The notes beneath the pieces are model-generated. The model was given only the letters and a program-made list of their open reading frames with translations. It did no database searches and was not told the origin of the DNA. Shown here piece by piece: positions 1 to 10,202 of a stretch of 64,000 nucleotides of DNA. A program made the translations under genes and the position numbers. The number at the start of each line of letters is the position of its first letter. Position 1 is the stretch's first letter. The stretch covers positions 51,193,695-51,257,694 of the forward strand of contig NC_012872.2 of NCBI RefSeq assembly GCF_000003195.3. The letters run 5' to 3'. The DNA comes from Sorghum bicolor. Taxonomy: Eukaryota > Streptophyta > Magnoliopsida > Poales > Poaceae.

Positions 1-32
1 GCGCTACAGTCTAAAAGTTCAATATCTATTTT

Positions 33-327
33 CAGTGGCGGAGGTAGAAATATTTTATAGGTGTGGCGGTTTATAATGGGAAACTATGTATAATATAACT
101 ATCAAATATACAAGGACATTAGGAAAGGACTTATTGGAACATTATCAAAATATTTATATTACTTTGTGATCAGCAAATAAAATAGATATGGGAGACAACA
201 ACTCAGCCATTAAATCCATCAGTACTGTATAGTGTTTCACGTATATATATAATAGTCTTTCAGTCTTTTGTATAAAATTTAGGTATGGCGGCTGCCGTAC
301 CTTGCTAGATAGCTGCCTCCGCCCCTG
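33..327. mobile_element. hAT-type MITE with 8-bp target duplication
   Basis: The left end reads CAGTGGCGGAGGTA and the right end TGCCTCCGCCCCTG, which are imperfect terminal inverted repeats. The element is flanked by an exact 8-bp direct repeat TCTATTTT (25-32 and 328-335). CAG...CTG ends and an 8-bp duplication are hallmarks of hAT elements. At 295 bp with no coding capacity it must be non-autonomous. Confidence 0.85.
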
Positions 328-335
328 TCTATTTT

Positions 336-816
336 AAGTTCTCTTCAATAACAAGATCTAAAAGACAATACTTTTTGCAAATGGGTCTTAAGAAGAGAGG
401 ATACCCAAATTTGGGTTATGTCTCTTTTGATATCAAAAATGGATCTTTGGTATAGGTACTCTATTGGAGACTATAGGTATTGTATTAGGGACTCATTTTG
501 AGTTTGGATTCCTCGATAAATCTCCTATTGGAGACAACCTTATAGCTTGGAACCGGCAAATTTCTTTCTTCTCAAAAAAAAGTTTGTCACCATCTTCAAA
601 CATTTATATATAGGATGTTGTGATGTAGGAGTAGAACTCGATAGCATTCTTGTAAGACTTTGTTCTTACTCAAAGAATCCAATCATGCGTTGTTGATTAT
701 GTCTTTACCCTTTTATATGTTGATTTTTTTTTTGCTTATCTCATACAGTATAAATTTGCATGAACACCACAATTAACTATAGCCTATTGTATGTTTATTG
801 TGAACATTTATATTAT
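336..816. other. Intergenic, AT-rich, nothing recognised
   Basis: AT-rich sequence without an ORF of note, tandem repeat or recognisable element end. Confidence 0.6.
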
Positions 817-1044
817 GGTTTTGTTTAGTTCATGATTTTTTGGGTTCCGCTACGGTAGCATTTTCGTTTGTATTTGGTAATTATTATCTAACCATAGATT
901 AACCAAGCTCAAAAGATTCGTCTCGCAAATTATAGGCAAATTGTATAATTAGTTATTTTTATCTATATTTAGTGCTCCATGCATGCATCAAAAGATTCGA
1001 TGTGATGGGAAATCTTGAAAAAAATTTAGGAACTAAACAATGCC
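817..1044. mobile_element. Tourist (PIF/Harbinger) MITE, GGCCTTGTTTAGTT family
   Basis: This is one of about eight copies in the window of the same 220-245 bp family. Shared blocks are the TTTTGTTTAGTT end, GTAGCATTTTCGTTTG, AAAAGATTCGTCTC, TCGATGTGATGGGAAATC and the closing GGAACTAAACAATGCC. Flanking TAT triplets (814-816, 1045-1047) fit a 3-bp target duplication. The family is assigned to Tourist/Harbinger because the best-preserved copy (8500-21907) has TTA duplications. Confidence 0.8.
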
Positions 1045-1126
1045 TATGTCTTTGCTCTATCTGTAGTTTCAATAAACTCAAATGTGACATATTTTGAAGC
1101 AAGTTAATTTGTTTGCTTTTAGCTAA

Positions 1127-1325
1127 GAGCAACTCTAACAGTTTGGCTACTCTTATTGTGTAGGCTATTTTATAACTTGTATAATAGAAAAAATAGGCTC
1201 CAACATATGTGCTATTTGGTTTTGTAAAATAGAAAGTTGGGTATCCTTTCATTTTCGGTGGCCATATATAGCCAACCACTAACACTAGCTATCTGATTTT
1301 GTAAGGCAACAAAGTTGTTGTGGAC
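1127..1325. mobile_element. Second Tourist-like MITE family, partial copy
   Basis: It begins TAA then GAGCAACTCTAACAGTTTGG and shares blocks with the full copy at 47166-47448, including GGCCATATATAGCCAACC and CACTAACACTAGCTATCTGA. The 3' terminal inverted repeat present in the 47-kb copy is missing here. Confidence 0.65.
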
Positions 1326-1337
1326 TCAAAGTTCAAA

Positions 1338-2512
1338 ATGGCGACGCCTAGGCTCCGTCTAGGCACGATTAGTCGCGAGTCGAAGGGTGTGCGCCTGGCC
1401 TAGGGGGTAGGCAGACCCCTAGGCGATGCTAGCTTGTCGGCAACGCTAGTAGAGGAGGAGGAGGTGCGTGTGGGCAGTGGTGGGTGCGAGTGGCGGCGGC
1501 AGGCACGTGTGGAGGGGAGGATAGGCAATGTCCCTCTAGATCCAAAGTCGCACTGCATGAGGGAGGCGGCACGCTGCTAGATCCGTTGCAACATGATCTC
1601 CTTGTCGTCCCTCCACTTTTGGTCCTGTCCTCGCCCTTCCCACACGACCAACAGTGATAATCCTAGATGAGAGCTGCTCGAGTGTCCCAACTCCCAAGGT
1701 GGCATGTGAAGGGATGTGGTGGCGGGATCATCTACACCTCCGCCGTCGAGGAAGAAAAGAGGCTCAAGAGGAGGTGGGAGCGCAGCGGAGGCAACTCATT
1801 AGCGACGGAGAGTGGCTCGAGCACGATGGTGTGGCTATTGGAGATAGAGGTAAGGAAAAGAAGAGCCCACGAGAGACACAAAGAGAGATGTGCTCAGGAG
1901 TTAGGACGACTTAGAAGATAAGGATGGTAGAGAGTTTTTATGATTTGGTCCCTTATTTTTGTAAAAACACTTAGAAATTTTCTTACTCTGATTCTCTTAA
2001 CAGAATTTTTACATTTTGCCCCGTAGAAATTCTATTTTCTCACAAGAAACTATTAGATATAGTTTTATCTGACATTTCTCCTCTCATAACCTCCTCGCTG
2101 GTACTGTAGCAACAATAATTACACATGTGTTTAACTCGTAGTAGTCACTTACATATACATAGTATATAGATTTGTATATAGCTAGTCTCTTTTTCCTTAT
2201 TTACTTAAGGTAATTTAAAGTAATATACATGTATGTGTATAAAAATTAAAACGCCTAGAAAAAACGCTTTGAAACGTCTAGGCTAGCCTAGGACGCCTAG
2301 CAGAGGCGGATCTAAAGAGGGGTTGGGTGGGCTCCAGCCTCCCTATGAGTCTGATTTTGTCCATAAATTAGTGTTAGTTAATCTTAAATTTTTATTAAAC
2401 TCTAGTTTTAACCCTAAATGCTTACTATTTAGCCCCTCTTTTGTCCTCATCCTAAATCCGCCACTGTCGCCTAGGCTCTAGGCTGTAGGTCAGCGCCTAG
2501 AAAACTCCTATT
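1338..2512. repeat. Candidate DNA transposon with GCCTAGGC-rich ends
   Basis: Clusters of GCCTAGGC-like words occur at about 1343-1425 and again at 2262-2300 and 2467-2502, bracketing a GC-rich then AT-rich core. Such subterminal repeat clusters are common in plant hAT elements, but no clean terminal repeat or target duplication was found. Overlapping ORFs at 1654-1921 have no recognisable domain and are not called. A hAT MITE (2301-2466) sits in the right cluster. Confidence 0.35.
2301..2466. mobile_element. hAT-type MITE nested in GCCTAGG repeat
   Basis: The ends CAGAGGCGGATCTA and TAAATCCGCCACTG are inverted repeats of the same CAGNGGCGGA class as the element at 33-327. The flanks ACGCCTAG and TCGCCTAG match at 7 of 8 positions, consistent with an 8-bp target duplication. 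Length 166 bp, non-coding. Confidence 0.75.
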
Positions 2513-3600
2513 TATCTATTTTATAAAATGACTAAAACAATGTATAACACGATCCTTGTGTTCATGTTCGTGTCCGTGTCCTCGTTATCTATTTGGCTAA
2601 AACAATGGAATTTGGCACGAACACGACCATAAAATGGCTAAAACTGCCTAGTTATCCATTTTAGGCCGTGTCAGCACGACACGAACACAAGGGCTGTGTC
2701 GTGCCTAAAATGTTGGCATGGTGGGCTACATGGCTCAGCCCGCATTTTAGGTCATGCTTGGCCTGTACAACACAAAAATGACACGTGGATATACAAATAT
2801 ACAATGCAAATTTTCAACATTTACTATGTTACCTCTCATTTAATTCTTCAATAAATTATGAATCATTAAAACTTTTATTAAAATAATATACAAAAAATTA
2901 TATATATTTGATATCACGAGCAGAAAAATAAAACTAGCAAAGATATTTTGAGGGTTGTGCTTGGACCAGCATAACCCGAAGACATACCGACATTGTCGTG
3001 AGCTGTGCTTGGGCCAAAGAAAATATTCACCGTGTCATATCGGCACGGCCCGATATGTCTCCCGTGCCTAAAGTGCATGACCCAAAGCAACATGAAGTAC
3101 GAGAGAGTCGTGCCATGTAGACACAACACAACCACAAATCTCAGCTCTACTCTTAACATCTCCCTCCACCGCCTCATTGCACCGCTCCTTGTCGGCTCCC
3201 TAGGGACCTTTAGTCTTTGCTAGCTAGTCGCGTTGCCTCCATCACCATGGGTGGCAGTGCTTTGTAGCCTCGACTAGCCTTTTATGTTAAAGATAAAGAT
3301 CAGTTATGACTTTGATTTATTATGAGAGAAAAATACTATTAAATAACTAACGGATTTGAAAGATAATCTTAAACGAACAAGCTACTAAACTCTAGAGTAA
3401 TAAAGAAGATAACAACATTAACATAGAGTCATGTGATATTCATTAAAGCGGTACTTTTTAGCGAAGGAACAATAAAGTCGCTATACAGCTCCATTATTAT
3501 CTTTTCTACCCAGCGTTTACGAGAAAAAAAAAGAAAGAAAAAGTAAAATACAAATTAATCTGTAATGGAAAATACTCCAAGGTACGTCCAGAACGTACAA
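2513..3600. other. Degenerate intergenic DNA upstream of the SNARE gene
   Basis: It contains ACGAACAC/GTGTTCGTG-type words near 2550-2790 and GTGCTTGGGCC/GGCACGGCCC words near 2940-3070. These resemble subterminal motifs of hAT elements but lack definable ends. No supported gene. Confidence 0.4.
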
Positions 3601-3722
3601 TCGACTACTGGTGTCCTTCCCCATTTCTTCCTTCCTTCGCCTCGACTCCTCACAAGGCGATCGCTCCAGAGAAAATTTCGAGGGTTTAGCCAGACGGTGA
3701 CTGGGATCGAGATCGGGGCGAC

Positions 3723-6700
3723 ATGAGCGAGGTGTTCGAGGGCTACGAGCGCCAGTACTGCGAGGCGTCCGCCTCCCTCACCCGCAAATGCACCGCCGCC
3801 GCTGCCCTACAGGGAGGTAATCCTGCAGCCCTGCCAAATCTCTTCGTTTCCTGGAAGCAATCTCGGCCGTCTCTCTCTCCGAATCGTCTCTTGATTGGTT
3901 GTTTGGCCGCGCAGAGAAGCTGAAGCAAAAGGCGGCGGAGATCCAATCCGGCATCGATGGCGCTGAGGCACTGGTATCCCCTCCCCCCCCTTTTTTTTTG
4001 TTTTTTATTAAACATAGGCAAGTAGCCGCTTGGTTCTTGTTACCAAGTAGCCGAAGGATACACCACTCTCACAAAATATTCAGCTGTAGGGAGGAAAAAA
4101 AAGAAACAAGGAAAATGAAAGATTCTTCTTTAAGGTGTATTTTGTATCAACCACGGAAGAACTTCAATTCTAAGGATTACATAATTGTGTAAATTTGTGG
4201 ACGTTCATAGAATCAGGCTAAGCAGTGATCAAATGGAAGTTTTCTTGTGTGGCGCAAGACATGTATTGTATATTGGTAACGTTGTTTTTGTTTTCAGATA
4301 AGGAAGATGGATCTCGAAGCAAGGAACCTCCAACCAAGCATTAGAGCTGGGCTCCTAGCAAAGATCAGGGAGTACAAGTCAGATCTTAATAACCTCAAGG
4401 GAGCACTAAAGAGGATTACCAGTGGTAACGCACAGCAGGGGGCGAGGGAGGAGTTGCTGGAGTCAGGAATGGCAGATGCATTGGGGGTATGTTACCTTTT
4501 CTGGGTTCATGAATGTTCTCATCTGAAGTGAATCATGCTCTTTTTGGTTTGTTAACAAGGTTGTGCAAGGCATGTCTATATCTGAACCATCATTTTCTAT
4601 TGGTTATTTGTTAGAAATGACACATAAACATACATGTTTGGTTGGTGTTAATTTGGCTTAAGTTATGGTATTTTAGCTCTATGATAAGGATACAAGTGTC
4701 TATGGTGCTCCTCTCAGTACTGAAGTGAGTGAAAGCATTGAGCCTTCCAAATTACAGATGTGGAGCTAGTTAAAGCAATGTCTTACATGAGTAGCTAATC
4801 TCAGGATGTGCTCCTTGATTGTTTCATGGATTTATAGTGAATGAATTCACATTTCATCATGAACACACTCTGAATGGCGAAGCACATGTTTTCCCATGCT
4901 GTTCATCGAAAAAATCAATCGATTTGTGTTAATTATATATAAAAAAAATCAATTTGTGTTGAAGCAGGTCTACCAATCTAGAAAGTTCTAAAGACTACTC
5001 TTGTAGCATGGATAAGCCAAAGCTATCAATAATGTCTGCAAGGTGATAGTAATGTGTCCTGCATGCTATGGCATATGCTGTCCAGAATCCATATGGCTAG
5101 GGTGTAGCCATATCAATCTGGCAACATTCATATTCTGATGAAGTATGAGGCCCTTGTCCTTTTGCACGCACATATTTCTGATTCATCATCAATCTTAGAT
5201 TTGTTTATTTGTAGTTACATGGGTTTATCCTTCAACCTGCAAATAAAAAGTTGATGGTCTCCATGAGAGTCTAATTTGTTTTTTGATGATCACACAGGTT
5301 TCTGCTGATCAAAGATCAAGATTGCTCAGGGCAACCGAGAGACAGAACAAAACAACTGATAGGCTCAGAGATAGCCATAAAACTATGCTGGAGACTGAAG
5401 ATCTTGGTGTCTCCATCTTGCATGACCTGAATCAACAGCGCCAATCTCTCTTGCGTGCTCATGATGTAGTAAGTATTCTGTTTTCCTAATTCTACCGGTT
5501 TGAACTAATTGTTTTGGTTTTGTTTTAAATTAAATTATCTTAAACCTCCAGTATTATGCAATTTGTTGAAAGGAAATCACTCAAGTTTCTCTTTACCTTA
5601 TTTTGTTTCAGATTAGATGAAATGTAGCTTTCCATAGTCTACTGTTAAAAAAAATGTTATGCATACAAGTTTGTATGTGGATAATTATGTTTGTTATGCC
5701 TTTTGATGTCAGAAAACATTAAAGGAGACAGTGTAGACCCTGACCTACTTTTTCTTCAACAGTTCTTTTTCCTGGTTATCCGTAGTATCTACATTGGCTG
5801 AGTTTTAATAACTCTTCAATGTTTTTCATTTCTTGTCATGCAAGTTCCCCTTTCCATTTCTATGTTACTCATGGCTGCTGTAATTGACAAGCTTTGCACA
5901 TGTTCATTAAGTGCACCTATTTTCACATGCCTAAGACTGTCTCCAACAGCCATCACCTATATACAAGACACATTTGTTCCTTTGGGTCACACAAAAAAAG
6001 GATCACGCACCCAAACCGGTCGTTTTCCAACAGCAGACCCAAAACGAGAGGAGAGCCCCCGATGCTTGTGCCGCCTGCTTCCCTCCCCACCGAACAAATC
6101 CCTGCATGTGTCGCTCGCTTCCTCCTCCCTGCAGAGCGCCGAGCCTCCTCTCCCCTTCCGGTCATCTGCGGGTGGATACGATTGGGCATGGCGGCGCCCC
6201 TTTTCCGGTGAATCTGAGCGCTGAGCGCCGAGTCTCCTTCCCTCCCCACTGAGCTCCTAGCTGGCGGCGCCCTCTCCCCTTCTGGTCTCTGCGGGCGGCA
6301 CCCGAGTGAGTGGGCCATCTCCTCCACAACACCAGAGATTTGGGTTCGAGGAGAGAGGCGACGCTTATTTGAGTTCCCTCTCTCCTTCGACGCAAAATAG
6401 GTCTCCTGTTTGCGTGCTCTGTTGGACGGTGATTTTTGCCTGTGAAGCATGCATTTTGGGTATGGGTAGCGTGATGCCTCTCTTGTTGGAGACAGTCTAA
6501 AGACATACGTACCACTGTGGGGGCACACGCCTGAAACACTGGGCCCACTATCAATATGGAAAGAGCTTTAGAGTAATTAATTGTTCAGTGGGGATGGCTT
6601 GCATAGATAATAGATAGATGGATATCAATATAAACCAGACGTCACCAGGTTTGTATGGTTATCAGATCATCTAATGCATCAAGTTGGATTGAAAAACACA

Positions 6701-7067
6701 GTATAGTTTGTTCTTCAATACCAACTCGTAGTGCATAGTTTAAGTTCAAACAAATATGGGCGATAGTTGATGCCAGAGTCCATGCTGCCATGCACCGGTT
6801 AAATATAATAATAACTGGTGTCCACAGTTACCAACATGCGGCTGTTGTCTGTTTTATTCAAATCTCCTGTTTCCCATTTAACCCCTGCTGTGTGATCCTT
6901 GTTTGGCACTGCAGTTGGATGAGGTGGATAACAACGTTGGCAAGAGCAGGAGGATCATTGGAGGCATGATGAGGAGAATGGATAGAAACAAGTGGATAAT
7001 CGGTCTCATCATAGCAGTCCTTGTCCTGGCTATCCTCGTGATTCTGTATTTCAAGTTCGTGCACTAG
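3723..7067 (+). CDS. VTI1: VTI1-type vesicle v-SNARE (Qb-SNARE), five exons
   Basis: Exons 3723-3816, 3915-3973, 4298-4486, 5298-5468 and 6915-7067 join with GT-AG introns in consistent phase to give 221 residues, the usual length of plant VTI11/VTI12 proteins. The N-terminus MSEVFEGYERQYCE and the motif IRKMDLEARNLQPS mark the Vti1 N-terminal helical domain (about residues 1-90). SILHDLNQQRQSLLRAH lies in the SNARE helix (about 130-190). A C-terminal membrane anchor, WIIGLIIAVLVLAILVILYF, ends with a short lumenal tail. From family knowledge the protein is a tail-anchored Qb-SNARE for trans-Golgi, prevacuolar and vacuolar membrane fusion. The start is the first ATG after a GC-rich leader and matches family length. 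Intron 4 (1.45 kb) holds a MITE. It resembles Arabidopsis VTI11 more than VTI12, but I am less sure of the subtype. Confidence 0.95.
5935..6497. mobile_element. Harbinger-type element inside VTI1 intron 4
   Basis: The terminal inverted repeats GACTGTCTCCAACAG (left) and CTTGTTGGAGACAGTC (right) are directly flanked by TAA (5932-5934 and 6498-6500), the TWA duplication typical of PIF/Harbinger. It is 563 bp with a GC-rich interior unlike the surrounding AT-rich intron. The ORFs in it are short, overlap on both strands and match no transposase, so it is read as non-autonomous. Confidence 0.8.
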
Positions 7068-7577
7068 AGGATTTGCTTTGCATTGGACAGTAGTTTCCTA
7101 CTGTAACCAGGACGAAGAGGAAGGCAGCTGTGATTTTTTTTTGGCTTACTTATATCGTGATTTTGTGTTTTTATTCTCGATTTCCTCTTTCTTTTTAGAT
7201 CAATCTTTCTGTGGGATGTGCTTGTATGGTATCGAATGTGTTGTGTGAGGAAACATGTTCAGGCCGTGAAGCAAAGTTTTGTATATCTGATTGGTTTTTA
7301 TTTGAAAGAATAACTGCACGGATAGGCAATAAGTAAGGAAGCATATTTGAGAATGTTGCCAGGAAAAGTTTTAGGAGGGGTTGAACAAAATCACCTGCTC
7401 AGCTGCTCTGATTACCTGCATGTCTGGAGCCCCTGCAGCGTGCGGGCTGTTGGCGCCGGCTGCCCGCTCCTCGCTTTCCTGCCGAACGCAGCCGTGCACT
7501 GTTGCAGGCGTAGCGGCGTAGGTAGGGAGGGCGTCGTCGTGTCACATTGGTTGAAGGAGCCACGCCACGTGCCGCCG
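7068..7577 (+). other. VTI1 3' UTR and downstream sequence
   Basis: A T-rich 3' region follows the VTI1 stop. GC-richer sequence at 7420-7580 has a short ORF but no recognisable product. Confidence 0.45.
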
Positions 7578-7788
7578 CTTGATGTTATAGGTGTTAAACT
7601 GTAACAAATACTATAACATGTTTTATTGACAATTTATATCCAATTATGGACTAATTTGATTTAAAAGATTTGTCTCGTAATAATCTCTAGTTGTGTTTTT
7701 AGTTTCTTAAACAATCTATATTTAGTATTCCATGTATGTGTCTAGATGCCACAGTGTTAAAAAATAACGAGGAACCAAACATGGCCTA
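7578..7788. mobile_element. Diverged Tourist MITE of the GGCCTTGTTTAGTT family
   Basis: Blocks AAAAGATTTGTCTCGTAAT, CTATATTTAGTATTCCATG and the end GGAACCAAACATGGCC align with the family, but the 5' end is eroded. Confidence 0.6.
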
Positions 7789-8499
7789 GGAGGGGTCACT
7801 GTGGATTAATTTGGGAGGGTTCTTTGCACCGATTGGGCTCGAGTTTAACTACTGTTGCTGGCCAAATTAGTAAAAGAGGGGCTCTAGCAAATCTCAGCCT
7901 TCAGCCCCTCCTACTAATACATCTATGGCTGAAATTTTAAGAGCGACCTTCAGGGGGCTTCACTGATTCAGGAGCTGTAGGGGCCTAGGGTCTCGTGCCT
8001 GATTATTTTTATTATTTTAAAAAAATCCAAGCCCGATAAGAGGCCAGGTGAAAGCAAGAGATCCATGGACGTTGAGGTGTTTGCTTTCATGGTACGTGTG
8101 TTACACTTAATACAGGGGTCGTATGTGGTATACGTACTCGACCTAAATATTATCCTATCAATTCTAGGACGCACATATTATATACTAATTGCATAGTAAA
8201 GCAAGTCTAGAAATTTAGTACGTAGCAGGTAGCTCGTTCGTCTTAATCGTGAGTAGAGGAGATATTGTGAAATTTGTGACCATCGTATTTAAGTGTGCGA
8301 TAGACAGTAATGTTATGTTATGTACTATCCAAGTAGATTCCTAAAGTTATAAGTCAAAACTTTTAAACTTGGACTGAATTTCTAGAAAACTCCATTAAAA
8401 TTTATAACATCAAATTAGTGTTATTCGATATTATAAAATATATTTTCATAATGTGCTCATTTTGTGTCATATATGTTGTTACCTTTTTCCATAAAGTTA
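7789..8499. other. Intergenic, nothing recognised
   Basis: Mixed-composition sequence without supported genes or element ends. Confidence 0.5.
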
Positions 8500-9044
8500 G
8501 GCTTTATTTAGTTCCGAAAACTTTTTGGTTTTCAGAACTGTAGCACTTTCGTTTGTTTGTGACAAACATTGTCCAATCATGAAGTAACTAGGCTTAAAAG
8601 ATTCTGAAAGAGCATCTAGGCCCCTAGTGGTTTCGGTGATTAATGTCATTATGATTACTATGACTAACATGTGTTTTGCAGAGGCAAAGTCATAGGTAAG
8701 GTCATGGTATATAGGTACTCGATGGACAGGGACGTACATGCCTAATTAATAGTGGAAATCGTTTCGGTTTTCAAAGGATGGATGGACATCGTCAAGACTA
8801 GACTAGGTCTAAGTGCCATATGGTGAAGAAGGGCACTTAGAGTAGTTTATGACTTTGTTTTCCTTTGACCGTACTATTAAGAGGGGCTTTGATCTAGTAG
8901 TTTGACTTAGGCAAGGCTTTAAGTTTAGGTGTGGTGCACACTTGGTAAACCTAGCACTAGGCAGCTCAGAGATAGTCCTTAGATCGAGAGGAACCAACTT
9001 CGTTTTGGAGCGATCGCGTTTCGACGAAGTTTAGGTGCCCAAAG

Positions 9045-9405
9045 GGGCACCGGACGCTGCACCGGACGCTCTGTGAGTGCGTCCGGTGAGGTCCTTAGCC
9101 GTTAGAACATGCCAGTGCTTAGGGTCAGGCACCGGACGCCAGCACCGGACGCACCGGGTAGCGTCCGGTCCCTTACCCAGAGAGCTTGCGAGCTTTCCCT
9201 GAGTATCGGACGCTAGCACCGGACGCGCCGGGTAGCATCCGGTCCCATGCGCAGGGAGCATGTAAAGTTTCCCCGAGCACCGGACGGTGCACCGGACGCT
9301 GGGAGTTAGCATCCGGTGACCTGTCAGAGAAAAGTGCAGGTAGCCGTTATAAAGCACCGGACGCTCGGTGCAGTGCGTCCGGTGCAACATAATGTGCGTC
9401 CGGTG
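9045..9405. repeat. CACCGGACGC/GCGTCCGGTG palindromic iterons in 5' LTR
   Basis: About a dozen copies of the decamer CACCGGACGC or its complement GCGTCCGGTG lie here in alternating orientation, often as facing pairs 10-30 bp apart. The same array is in the 3' LTR (about 20654-21014), upstream of ORF3 (16378-16640) and in the solo LTR (39785-40225). It sits just upstream of the TATA-like site, so a regulatory role is an inference. Confidence 0.85.
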
Positions 9406-9456
9406 ACCCCGTTTTCAGTGGAAAACGTTTGGCCGACCTTTGGACTTCGTGGATAG

Positions 9457-9464
9457 TATTTATA
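9457..9464 (+). promoter_or_regulatory. Candidate LTR TATA box
   Basis: TATTTATA followed by a CT-rich stretch, about 50 bp downstream of the iteron array and about 690 bp before the LTR end. The position fits a U3 promoter, but the start site is not known. TTATAAAG near 9346 is an alternative. Confidence 0.45.
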
Positions 9465-10153
9465 CTCCTCCACCTCGTCCATGAGAGCTCTCTTGCCCAT
9501 TTGAACATCAGAGAACCTTGTTGTGGAGCAAGAGAGTTGCAAGAGCCTAGAGAGGATTGAGATTTGAGTGATTTCTTGAGAGAATCCTTCTCTAGTGAGT
9601 TCCAAGAGTCAAGTGTGCATCCACCACTCTCAAGTGCCTTGTTTGGGCCAAGTGAGAGTTCTTTGCTTGTTACTCTTGGTGATCGCCATCACCTAGACGG
9701 TTCGGTGGTGATTGGAGGCACGAAGACAGCCCGGAGTTCTTGTGGGTGGCTCGTGTCAAGCTTGTGAGCGGTTTTGGGCGATTCACCGCGACGGAGTGTC
9801 GAAGAATCAGCCCGTAGAGAGCACTTGGTCCTTGCGCGGACCAAGGGGGAGCAAGACCCTTGCGCGGGTGCTCCAACGAGGACTAGTGGAGAGTGGCGAC
9901 TCTCCGATACCTCGGCAAAACATCGCCGAGCACTTTCTTCCACTACTCCTTTACTTTCTAGCATTTACTTTGTGCTTTTACATTCTTAGAATTGCCATGT
10001 TAGAATAGGATTGGAACTAGGTTGCAAAACTTTTTATCCGATAGCTCTCTTAGTCACACTAGGCACAAGGGGTTGAATTGGAGCTTATAGGTTGCTTAAA
10101 TTTTTAGAGAAGCCCAATTCACCCCCCCTCTTGGGCATCTTGATCCTTTCAAT

Positions 10154-10165
10154 TGGTATCAGAGC
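10154..10165 (+). promoter_or_regulatory. Primer-binding site, initiator Met-tRNA type
   Basis: TGGTATCAGAGC, the standard plant Copia PBS complementary to the 3' end of initiator tRNA-Met, begins two bases after the 5' LTR. Confidence 0.95.
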
Positions 10166-10202
10166 CTAGTGCTCATTATTAGGCCTCACCGCCTAGAGAA
10201 AG

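Larger units (their letters stand above)
8605..10151 (+). repeat. 5' LTR (1547 bp)
   Basis: Starts TGAAAGAGCATC and ends GATCCTTTCA. It differs from the 3' LTR at 8624 (C versus T), at a G/A just after CCAACTTC, at an A/G in GAAGTTTAGGTG, and in the C-run near its end. It contains the CACCGGACGC palindrome cluster and a TATA-like site. ORFs predicted inside it recur identically in the 3' LTR and are not genes. Confidence 0.95.

Noticed and set aside
1654..1921. Overlapping 84-86 codon ORFs
   Set aside because: Two frames of the same GC-rich repeat with no domain; they lie inside the GCCTAGG-repeat region.
9040..9410. Regularly repeated palindromic words resembling a CRISPR array
   Set aside because: They lie in a plant LTR, alternate in orientation, have irregular spacing and recur in other LTRs; this is a eukaryotic retrotransposon.
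9031..9605. ORFs inside the LTRs
   Set aside because: They recur in both LTRs, are composed largely of the iterons, and have no domain or coding context.
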